From Spisula solida (Eukaryota; Mollusca; Bivalvia; Venerida; Mactridae), in contig OX365944.1 in the NCBI GenBank assembly GCA_947247005.1, positions 1,252,501 through 1,316,500 on the forward strand: DNA of 64,000 nt. The letters are read 5' to 3'. How positions within the stretch are numbered: position 1 is the stretch's first letter; the number at the start of each line of letters is the position of its first letter. Shown one piece after another: positions 1 through 10,800 of this stretch. The notes under the pieces were generated by a model. That model was given only the letters and a program-made list of their open reading frames with translations. It was not told the origin of the DNA and did not search any database. The position numbers and the translations under genes were made by a program.

Positions 1-287
1 TAACTCCTAGCTCCATATAACTTTTGGCCCCGGTCAAAAAATTGAATACTGAGAAATTATGACATATTATTATTTAAGATTGAAAAACTCCACTGTAAAC
101 GGAATTGGCGTTTAAATCCAGATACAAACCCGTATTATAATAATTAAACAAAATACGAAACTACCGGAAGTAGCACAGCCCAACAGAAACCGTGCCACAC
201 GCGAGAACAAAAAGGCACAGACAATATACAACTTCACTCGAAAAGGCGCGGAACATGCCCAACATAAAAAACTAGCACAGGAACATG

Positions 288-486
288 TAATACAAATTAT
301 GTATTAAACATAATTATATTTATTTTGCAACGATAATTTGATTTTGGGGTCGAAAATGTTCGGGTACGAAACTATTGAGTACGAATAACTTGGGGTACGA
401 ATTAGACGAAAAAGGCAAAGGTATTCCGATGCAACTTCCTTCAGCTTCTGCCATCGGAAAAGAGCAGCAGATTTGATATTTATTTA
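288..486 (+). repeat. Direct repeat A, copy 1 (199 bp)
   Basis: This 199-bp stretch recurs in the same orientation at 1547-1745, offset by 1259 bp. I see one substitution between copies (aataacttgg here, aataatttgg there). It has no coding potential I recognise; small reading frames across it are AT-rich and lack homology. Its left edge is the short word taatacaaa, which is also the right edge of repeat B, so the two repeats share a junction. Confidence 0.9.
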
Positions 487-621
487 ACTGAAATCGCCGC
501 TAATCGCCATTATCGACGACGCTACGAAGTAGGAAAGGCCTGCAAAACATAAAATGGACCGTGTCAGTGGCTAATGAAAGGCATGTTAGTAGCGCCAGGT
601 AATAACACGGCCTTTGCTGTG

Positions 622-1555
622 GCGGAAAATTCTAGGCGGCAGTATTCCAGCAGTAATTAAAGAATAAATTCATAATAGTCGGGGCTATGGCAACACCTAC
701 CTGGACTAAATAATTTGCATATATCAATAAACACTCACAATTACCTCCCTTGTCTATTTGGTAGCACCTAGGTGGGATGGTTTTGTTGAGTGGTCTACAA
801 TCACCATCTCCGAATTTCAAATTGTTGACATATGAGATTTGGGTTAAGCCCTTACAGCCTTTGGCTAGGTTTACCTGCACATCACATAAATTGCTGTGTA
901 ACAGTAGCTCTTTGGTGCGCTTTGAGATGGTGATATGAATAAAAAGAACGGTTCCTGTGTCGCTACTTTAATGAAAACAGAGCTCTGTAAATTTAAGGGA
1001 CGCATAATGGCCGAATGGCCGCGCTATAATTGTCCCAGGGACGCGGATTGGCCAATTGGCCGCGCTATAATATTGTCCCACACGCTGATATGCTAGAAAT
1101 GCTGTGGCTGACTGGCAGGCCACATGCGATATGTTAGAAATGGCCCGCCGGCTGGCGGGCCATGCGCGCTATCTTAGAAACGGCGATACTAACAGGAACA
1201 CGTTATACAATTAATGCATAGGGGTTTAAGGCCAACTGGAATCTGCCGCTTGGAATTTTTCCCTCCCTCCAAAGGCAACACCTGGAGGGAGAATAAGCAT
1301 TGCGATCAATTACTTCCACAAACTTTTAAGTACTATGATAAATTGTTACTTTACAAATTAAGATTGTTTGCCATGTGTTGTGATTTGCATAGAAGCTAAT
1401 AACATAGAGTTTAACTTACTATAGCATTTGTTATTATGGAATCCAGCTTACACAAGCTTAGTAATGGGGTTATTATATGTATCCCTTAGCCTACCGTCTT
1501 GCAAATGTTTCAGAGGGGATTGCATTGTGTCATCGTTGTCATAAAATAATACAAA
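622..1555 (+). repeat. Direct repeat B, copy 1 (934 bp)
   Basis: This 934-bp block recurs at 3036-3969 in the same orientation, offset 2414 bp, with one difference noticed (acatagag here, acatcgag there near 1404). It includes a GC-rich patch (about 1000-1195) built of imperfect repeats: two rounds of ggccgcgctataat followed by gtccca, then two of ttagaaa spaced by hairpins. One hairpin at 1140-1163 has 10-bp arms (atggcccgcc/ggcgggccat) around a 4-base loop. No protein is recognisable. Near-identity of the copies means a very recent duplication or an assembly duplicate. Confidence 0.9.
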
Positions 1556-1745
1556 TTATGTATTAAACATAATTATATTTATTTTGCAACGATAATTTGA
1601 TTTTGGGGTCGAAAATGTTCGGGTACGAAACTATTGAGTACGAATAATTTGGGGTACGAATTAGACGAAAAAGGCAAAGGTATTCCGATGCAACTTCCTT
1701 CAGCTTCTGCCATCGGAAAAGAGCAGCAGATTTGATATTTATTTA
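1547..1745 (+). repeat. Direct repeat A, copy 2
   Basis: Second copy of the 288-486 repeat. It begins inside the last nine bases of repeat B copy 1 (shared taatacaaa), so B and A are fused here, whereas in the other copies B continues into unrelated sequence (3970 onward) and A is preceded by unrelated sequence (before 288). The fusion point therefore looks like a microhomology recombination junction. Confidence 0.88.
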
Positions 1746-3035
1746 CCCACCCTCCCATACCCAAGTGGAGGTGATAAGTTTTGTTAACCTCTAATGCTGA
1801 AAAAGGTTCCCTGAATGAGTTATCCAGCGCTTATGGGCATTTTCACTGATAATGGTTATTAACATGCTTTTTACATTTCAGTTTATACTGCATATAGGAG
1901 TGTCACTGGTAATTATGCTCACATCCAACAGTTTGATGGGTAGGAAGACTGGTCTCGGGGGACATATACCTCACTTGCGATTAACATCTCACCAGGGACC
2001 TGCCATTTCCAATTTCTAGAACTTTGCTCTTGATAGCTACATCATGTCTACATATAGCATTTACGCAGTACAGACTATGAATGTGCGATGATAGAGATTT
2101 ATTCATTATACATGTACGTAATCAAGGCCTTCGTCCCAGATCACAAAACTGTGTCCACATGCTACATTTATACAGTAATAATTAGGTCTATGGAGGTGCG
2201 ATGTAGGGGAACTATTCATTACAGTGATCAAAGCTCCACTTTACAGAATTTTACTCGGATCGCAAAACTTTGTCCCGTGTTACATTTAATAAAAAGAGTG
2301 GACATACTACGAAGGAGATTCATATATCAGTGATCCAAACAGTCGCCTTCTGGAAGTTCACTCTAGATAGCAAACATTCTACATGTTTCATTGATTCGAA
2401 AGGAGAATGTGCAATGAAGGACTTACTCATTCAAAGTGAAATTTCCTTCCCAACCTTGTTACATTTATTTGTTATGAAACAGCATGTATATTCCACCAGA
2501 TGTGATGGAGAGAAATATGTCGAGCACACATTGACTGATAATCTACAACAAACTCGTTGATTTGACCAATAGTGTTTAAAATTATTATCCCCTAACTTTG
2601 ACATTATTCCAGATATCATATGAAAGGATCAAATCAGTGATGCTATATATACAAGATACAAACCTCCCCGAAAACTTTCAGTATTTATACTGTGCATTCA
2701 TATTATATGTCTATACAAAGGCAGCATAGTAGTTCATACCTTACATCTTAATTTGTATTATTGAGGTTGTTTTTATTGATAGTTTAAGGGAATATTGTGA
2801 TATGTTAGGTTTAAGTTTTTTTTTTTTACATTTGTACTGACACATTGTAATGTAATGTTGAAGGAATATTATGATGTTAAATCATTATCCTTTCGGCTGC
2901 GATAGGGTGGAAACAGTTTCCAGAGTTTTATCTTATAAAAGTTTATCTCTGGTTTTCACCTGGTCCATTCTATCGCATGATCATGCCGTATTGAATGAGG
3001 ACATGGCTTTAATGAAGAAATTTTAATGTTGCAAT
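1746..3035. other. Single-copy stretch between the duplications, no gene seen
   Basis: Nothing recognisable. Short open frames on both strands have no familiar motif and no splice-bounded exon is apparent. AT-rich with a T tract near 2818. Confidence 0.5.
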
Positions 3036-3969
3036 GCGGAAAATTCTAGGCGGCAGTATTCCAGCAGTAATTAAAGAATAAATTCATAATAGTCGGGGCT
3101 ATGGCAACACCTACCTGGACTAAATAATTTGCATATATCAATAAACACTCACAATTACCTCCCTTGTCTATTTGGTAGCACCTAGGTGGGATGGTTTTGT
3201 TGAGTGGTCTACAATCACCATCTCCGAATTTCAAATTGTTGACATATGAGATTTGGGTTAAGCCCTTACAGCCTTTGGCTAGGTTTACCTGCACATCACA
3301 TAAATTGCTGTGTAACAGTAGCTCTTTGGTGCGCTTTGAGATGGTGATATGAATAAAAAGAACGGTTCCTGTGTCGCTACTTTAATGAAAACAGAGCTCT
3401 GTAAATTTAAGGGACGCATAATGGCCGAATGGCCGCGCTATAATTGTCCCAGGGACGCGGATTGGCCAATTGGCCGCGCTATAATATTGTCCCACACGCT
3501 GATATGCTAGAAATGCTGTGGCTGACTGGCAGGCCACATGCGATATGTTAGAAATGGCCCGCCGGCTGGCGGGCCATGCGCGCTATCTTAGAAACGGCGA
3601 TACTAACAGGAACACGTTATACAATTAATGCATAGGGGTTTAAGGCCAACTGGAATCTGCCGCTTGGAATTTTTCCCTCCCTCCAAAGGCAACACCTGGA
3701 GGGAGAATAAGCATTGCGATCAATTACTTCCACAAACTTTTAAGTACTATGATAAATTGTTACTTTACAAATTAAGATTGTTTGCCATGTGTTGTGATTT
3801 GCATAGAAGCTAATAACATCGAGTTTAACTTACTATAGCATTTGTTATTATGGAATCCAGCTTACACAAGCTTAGTAATGGGGTTATTATATGTATCCCT
3901 TAGCCTACCGTCTTGCAAATGTTTCAGAGGGGATTGCATTGTGTCATCGTTGTCATAAAATAATACAAA
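3036..3969 (+). repeat. Direct repeat B, copy 2
   Basis: Second copy of the 622-1555 block, including the GC-rich hairpin cassette (about 3414-3609). After 3969 it runs into sequence absent from the first copy (ccaggcatcc...). No coding capacity is recognised. Confidence 0.9.
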
Positions 3970-4358
3970 ACCAGGCATCCAATCCCAAAAGTCTGCTGCT
4001 TAAGTCAGTCAAACTAAAACGGAACAGTCTGTACTGGAACCATATTGCCTTTTATTACACTCAGGCTCTATGCCTTTGCCTCAACTAGTTCATTCAGATT
4101 TTCGTCAGCTTGGACTTAGGAGGATCATAACTTGTTTACAAGGGCATTGTGTCTTGTATGTTTTTTATGTTTTCTGTGCTCGGCTGGTTCATGATGATAT
4201 GGAGAGGAGCAGCTTTTGACCGAGTCCGTTGGTGAGCTGTGGTAGATCCCCTATATGTCCCATAAGGGACAAAGAAGATTAAGTAAGTCGTAATGGCGCA
4301 GTTCAAGCCTGGCATTTTTGTTCACTGAAGTTAATTCTATAGCCATATCTAAATCAAT

Positions 4359-4611
4359 CTGGGCCGGTATTTATAAAGCATCTTAGTAGAAACCTGAGAA
4401 TTTCTTAAAATTTTATAATTTCTTTTAGTGTATTACATTTAGCTAATAAATAAAATTTACTAAGATTTTATGCATTTTGTACAGAGCTACTATAATCACC
4501 AAGGAATCATGGGCTATTCTTCAATTAGTGGAAATATGTGCATCACAACTTTTTGACTGAAGTCGAAATATTTAAGCTTTCGACTAAGATGCTTTATAAA
4601 TACCAGCCCTG
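4359..4611. mobile_element. MITE-like element with ~28-bp terminal inverted repeats
   Basis: The left end (from 4361) reads ggccggtatttataaagc and continues into atcttagt. The right end (to about 4609) reads actaagatgctttataaa then taccagccct, its reverse complement with one or two mismatches. The roughly 250-bp AT-rich interior has no reading frame. A related single end occurs at about 25930-25955. No clear target-site duplication was seen, so the superfamily is left open. Confidence 0.75.
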
Positions 4612-5012
4612 AACAAATTATCCTACAGGGAACTATAGAAACATGCAGAATAACAAACCATTATAACATTAAACATCATTTATTACAAAAGTTACACCAA
4701 CCACCCAGAGACTACAGATAACATTAACAATAGTCTCTGAATTAACTGGTAACCAAACTTGATTTTACAAAAGTCACAATGATGTTGTCTCAAATGCATT
4801 TATTTATAATTGTAGTACATTGTATCACCAGTTTTTGAACAGTACGTATATGAGTGTTTAGACTCATACATGTTACCAGTTTTTTACCTTTCAAGACAAT
4901 TTTTGTACATCAACTGATTTTGACTTATTCAAAACCTCTGTCATATCAAGGGAAGTAACTATTGTACAGAATCTGAACTAGTCAGTATTACTTCCCCTTA
5001 TGTTTGCTGTAC

Positions 5013-5681
5013 CGAGGGCTCAGTGCAAAACAGTTGTAACTAGAACTGTCGCCATTCGGCAGACTAATATACCCCCGCATGGCAAAAATCATTGCAGCTA
5101 ATTCTTTTCTTTATGCACATCTACATGTTGAGGTTGTTCATCTGTTAAAGTTTGAAGAAAATGCTGCCAAAACTTATAGGAGAAGTTGCGTCAACAGGAA
5201 CTATTCACTATCTCCACTATATATTGTATTGTGCATAAAAGTACAAATGGCCATAATTCTGTCAAAAATCGTCGCAGTGCAAATTCTATCCTTTATGCAC
5301 ATCTACATGTTGAGGTTTTTAATCTGTTAAAGTTTGAAGGAAATGCTGCAAAAACTGTAGGAGAAGTTGTGTCCACAAGAACTGTCAATATATATTCTAT
5401 AGTGCATAAAAGTACAAAGGGCCATAATCCTTTAAAAAATCGTCGCTGTGCAAATTCTTTCCTTTATGCACATCTACATGTTGAGGTTGTTCATCTGTTA
5501 AAAGTTTGAAAGAAATGCTGCAAAAACTGTTGGAGGAGTTGCGTCCACAAGAATGCGTCTACGGACAGACAGACAGACAGACAAGCTGAATCCAGTATAC
5601 CCCCCTTACAACTCGTTGGGCGGGGGTATAATTACATATAATAATTATATGTAGTAGCAACTGTTTTGCACTGAGCTCTCG
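5013..5681. mobile_element. Tandem-core element with nested inverted ends (pearl-like)
   Basis: Outer inverted repeats of 24 bp (5013-5036 and 5658-5681, one mismatch; core gctcagtgcaaaacagttg) enclose inner exact 11-bp inverted repeats (tatacccccgc at 5068-5078, gcgggggtata at 5620-5630). Between them are three diverged ~130-160-bp units, each with ctttatgcacatctacatgt, followed by a (gaca)n tract at about 5564-5584. Terminal repeats, tandem core and tetranucleotide tract are the plan of the bivalve 'pearl' family; the family assignment is inference. The reading frames across it are repeat-derived and not genes. Confidence 0.75.
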
Positions 5682-6030
5682 ATTTTTTGTCTTAGAATAT
5701 AAGTTCATGATTATTTTGATTAAGAGACAGATCGCTATTTCAGGGCTATATTATCAACAAAATAGTACCTGTAAACATGTATAGTAATAACAAATGCCTG
5801 ATATAAACTTCACAGTTCTAATAGAAACTTCAGTTATGATAGTGTTATAGTATCAGTTAACTCTGTGTGAGAGTATTCATAATAAGTCTTATAGAGTTAT
5901 CTCTCTTACATTAGCATGTGTTTGTAGCCGAGTCTTTGTTTCGCCATCTGTTCATTAGATCTATACTCATTAAATATATTATCGTGTGAATACTGACAGT
6001 TTGTTCTTATATACTTCATCAAAGTATAAC

Positions 6031-6435
6031 AGATAGAAAATTCACACTTATGATAGAAACTTTACAGTTTTTATAGAAACGTCACAGTTCTGGTAGAAAC
6101 TTCACTGTCCTTATAGAAACTTCACAGTTCTTGTAGAAACTTCACAGTTCTTGTAGAAACTTCACACTTCTTATAGAAACTTCAGAGTTCTGGTAGAAAC
6201 TTCACAGTTCTGATAAAAACTCCACAGTTCTTATAGAAACTTCACAGTCCTTATAGAGAAACTTCAGAGTTCTGATAGAAACTTCAAAGTTCCAATAGAA
6301 ACTTCAGAGTTCTGCTGGAAACTTCACAGTTCTAAAAGAAACTTCACAGTTCTTATAGAAACTTCACATTTCCAATAGAAACTCTAGAGTTCTGGTAGAA
6401 ACTTCAGAGTTCTTATAGAAACTTCACAGTTCTAG
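6031..6435 (+). repeat. 20-bp minisatellite
   Basis: About 19-20 imperfect copies of a 20-bp unit, consensus atagaaacttcacagttctt, vary mainly at the dinucleotides before 'atagaaac' and in cacag/cagag. A few stray units lie upstream near 5810-5835. Non-coding. Confidence 0.9.
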
Positions 6436-6729
6436 CACATTGTTTCAGACAAAGGCTTGGTTGTTACAAAATATCATTTCCTTTGAAACTGTTACCATGT
6501 TAACACAGCCTACCATCATCTCCCCTCACATGTTAACACAGTTTACAAATGTACATTACATTTTATACAAGACAATACATCAGGATTGTTGGTCAATCGT
6601 CCTCAAACACTGTATGTTTTCTTTCTGTATTCTCAACACTAACTTTCTGTGCTTTGTTCATCCACTGTAAATATATAAACATGCATGTTGTCATAGTAAC
6701 CACATTCTAGCCAGTAGAAATTTAGTAGT

Positions 6730-6960
6730 CTGCATATTGGCGGTATAGCACGGAGAATTTGACCTGATCCTGACCTTTATGCATGAATATATTACAAGGT
6801 TCTTGCGTTGAATATATAAATTTCCGCGAGTAAATCATGCAATATCGGTCCTTTAGATTTGTGTTGGTATAACGCCTCAAGCATCTTTTTTTGTGGTACT
6901 TCCTGCTTATGAAAGTATACAATCAGGGTACAAAATATAGACAATTTATCAGCTGTTTAC
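6730..6960 (+). repeat. Dispersed repeat, copy 1
   Basis: Shares long stretches with 11545-11760, for example cctgacctttatgcatgaat and gaatatataaatttccgc, then tatcagctgtt and atgctaatagaaggtcgag. A more diverged third copy lies at about 7085-7320. Likely an old mobile element; ends not defined. Confidence 0.7.
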
Positions 6961-7084
6961 TATGCTAATAGAAGGTCGAGAATCGGGTCAATTCTCCATG
7001 CTATATTGTTGTTGAGCAAAATGTGATCTACTCGAATAAACACACATACCTACACTTTGTTATAAACCTTAAATAGATCATATA

Positions 7085-7320
7085 GTGCAGATATAAACCT
7101 AATACTGACCAGAATTTATGTAAGAATTTATTACAAAGATTTTGAGTTGAGCTAGTATATTAATCCCTGCCGCAAACTGTGTATTTTCAGTCGTTTAGTT
7201 GTGTGTTTGGATTAGACAATTCCCTAAATTTGTCCATTTATAAAAACATACAACCACAATAAAATATAGACACAAAATCAACTGTAAAATTCTGCTGATA
7301 GAAGGCAAGAGGATCACGTT
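7085..7320 (+). repeat. Dispersed repeat, diverged copy 2
   Basis: Same order of words as the 6730 copy but more diverged: actgaccagaatttatgtaa, attacaaagattttgagttg, a cgcaaactgtgtatttt segment and a final gctgatagaaggcaagag. Confidence 0.5.
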
Positions 7321-7894
7321 CATATCTTCGCACCAAAGGAGAGATCATGTTTGTATACAATGGTATTCATATGCAAATGTGCCCAACAGCTAGCTATTGA
7401 TGACTGGCAAGTTTTTATTGTTCATTAATCCAATCAGGGATTTAAATGACATTACACTACCTGTAATATGTCTATGATCCAATAGATTGTCGGTAGTAGG
7501 CATTTTGCATATATGAATAGGTGATCTCCCTTATACAATGAGTGCATAAAGAACCAACAAACATATACATAGAGCCTGCTCAGCTTGCTCAATAATTTAA
7601 TATCAAAGAGACATATTGTGATAAAAGTTCCATTTAGGAACTGACAACACGATAGCTATCAATTTCCTGATGACTGTTATAAAGTATAGGTGGAAATACT
7701 CATCCGGTAAAACAATGTAAAAAGATAACTTTACATCTTTCAACAAAATCACGACTTTGCCTACTTCACCAAATTAATTCAACAAGTTTCATAAAATGCA
7801 TCAACTGAGAAGAGGAGAATGTTTACCACCAGTGCTACTCTCAATTAATCTCATAGAGATGATAGGAAACTTAAGGTATTGCACTCATACTTAC

Positions 7895-10800
7895 TTTCTG
7901 TTGCCCTCGTTTTTTATGTGAACCTTTTGTAGTAAGTTTAGCCTCCCTGTCAGATATCAACTTATCCCAGTACTGCTTCTCAGCATCACCTGAATACAAT
8001 CAATTGTAACAGTTACATCAGGCAATCAGGGTTTCCATTTGACTAGGGATTAGGGGTTTTGACCCTTGAAATTTCCAAAAAGAAATATTTTTACCCTCAA
8101 GATTTGGTTTGAAGGGTCATTTTCTTTTAAAATCATGGTTATTTTGCCTATCAAATCGTAAAATTTAGTCAAAACTATCAAACTGACCCTTCAGATTCAG
8201 AAGCTAGTGAAACCCCTGGGCAATTATAACAATGTTTGAACAATACTGAATAGTAACTACTAGCTAGCTCACTATTTATGTGGATTTATAATAGCAGCAA
8301 GGAAAGTGCTCTCAATCATAATTTTGGAACAACAGTGCACTCTTGTGTAGGGTTGGATACCGGTACTCGGTACTGGAACCGTATCGAAACTCGTTTTAAA
8401 ATATACCGGTATATACCGTTTGAGAAAATACCGGTACCGTTATCGGTTCTATTATACTAATATCAAAATTACATTTTGTCATAGAATACAGTTTTGTTCT
8501 GTCATATCACTTAAGTTGACCCATGATTTATGTACATATACCATTAGTAGGTTTATCTGACCAGCCATAATGTGTGCATGTACAATACAGATGTATCAAT
8601 TGCACCATAGATAAAATTTAGCACACACATAATGACACATTCATACCTTATTTATATCGGTATCATTAAAGTACCGTATCGTTTCATCTGTACAAGTACG
8701 GTATCGTATCGTTTCGTTCTTAATGGTATCCAACCCTACTATTGTGCATTGCAAGTGTTTTGAGGTGCCTTTTTTACTCTGAACAAATGGGTTTTAACAT
8801 GCAATTTCTGTTCAATTTAACTAACCAGCTATGATATTTCATTCAACCGCAGTTAAATCAATCTCTTTACGTGCTTGTGAATTGTCAAAGTCGTTTAACG
8901 ATGCCTTTTTGAATTTGACAGATGTTGAGTTAACCAGTCATTACACAACAGGAAAATAGTTCCACATTCCAGCATCCTACCTGTAACACTGTCCAATGTA
9001 TATCCAGGACACGTTGCCTCACAAATACGTTTAGCAGAATCTGAGTCCTTACATCGGATATATCCATCTGTTTGTTCGTCCTTTACATCAATATATGCTA
9101 TCTGATAACCATCACCTAGACTTATCTGAAACACAGATAGATTGTTCATCTTTTACACCAATATACCATCATCTACAGGGCTTTTCCTTCTACAGCAGGA
9201 GCTGTTTACAGGTGGCTTCCTCTCATGAAAATTCTTCAAAATCATGCAGTTTTCGCCTTAAGTCCAATTTACATAAAAAAATCTTCCCCTTTGGCAAATA
9301 TTATGACTAGATTATGACTTATTTTCCCCTAAATTCAAAGAAAAGGCCCCTTCCCTTACTCTTGAAAAAAAGCCCTGGACTAGACTTGTTGGAAACAGAT
9401 GGATTCATTTTTTATTGTGTTTTATAGGTCTTGCAGTATAATATATTATTTGATAACCATCCCCTAGACTTGTTTGACACACATAGATTCATTTATAATT
9501 GTACCTTAATACAGTCTAATAGTACATATAGGATCCGTCACAAGTTGCCTTCAGAGACATCCAATGACGGATTCTTTTTATTACATTAAAGTACCAAAGT
9601 TACCGAGTCAATACAATGTCAAAAAGTACAACGAAAAAAGCCAAAAAGCTGTTGACGTCACACATTTGTAATCACACATGTTGAAGAACATTGTTCTGTG
9701 ATTTGTTGTGACCATAGGAAAGATCACAGTCTTTATGGGATAAAAAGAACTTCCCAACCTGTCTGTGAGCCTCTTAGATCTTTGGTTGGCTATATGGCTG
9801 TATCATGCCAAAAACGAAATAAAAATGGTACCAGAATTCCTTTGCTTGAAGCTCAGCCATTTAAAGGGGGAAACCAGCTTCTCTTCTCTCAAACCCTAGT
9901 GGCGATAGACACCATCTAGAATGAGGTGTACCAATAACTGATTGCATGGACTTTAAAAATCCTAAACAGACAATGTTACTTACACACTAGGAGGAATATC
10001 CATATGTGAGTTACTATCATTTTTAACTTATGAGTTCTGCATTTCAATACTCATTTTCAGAAACACTTTCTATGTTACATCCCAGCACTTTGGAAGAGAG
10101 TTCTAAACATACATACTTCGTTAAACATCAACTTACACACTGAATAAAAGTTAATGCTTTAAGTATTGTTTATAAAGAAACTTTTGGGATAGTATATAAA
10201 CAATCTTGATATATCTATCTGCAATAGATTTTGCCCTCAAACGAAAGTGAATTTTAAATAATACTGTAAACCAAGAAATTCGCGCAACTTAATTTCACAG
10301 AGTTTGCAAGTGGTAGAATTCGGTGAAATTAAGTTGCTGTGAAAGTGCTAAAAGCATTAATAAGGACATTGCAGGAAACTTCAGAAAGCGAAAATTTGTT
10401 GTCGCGAATACGCAAACGATCAGAAAAACGCGAAAGTTAGTATTTGCGAAAGTAAATTGGTTTACAGTATTTTATCTACACATCATGCTGGTCATTCTTT
10501 CTCACCTTCAGCTCTTTGCGATTCATTGGTTTATCTGACGTCACTTTCACAATCACATCAGCTATAAACTCTATATCCTTATGCTTCTTCTTTGAGTCAT
10601 CTAGAAAAATTAAATACGGATAAAACAATCCTTACAAATGTGTTAGTTTGTAAAGCCTCATAACACACATTGAGACTGTCGGTTTATTATTTTTAAAGAT
10701 AAATGGTTCATCATTTTTTAAATAAAGAAGTTTGACCAAAATTCCAGCACAAAAGTTTGTCTCGATTGATAGGAAGGCAATTAGGTCCAAGGACAAAAAA

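Noticed and set aside
632..1399. Duplicated small open frames (82 and 61 codons, again at 3046 and 3628)
   Set aside because: Identity at protein level merely reflects the recent DNA duplication; no motif, and composition like flanking non-coding DNA.
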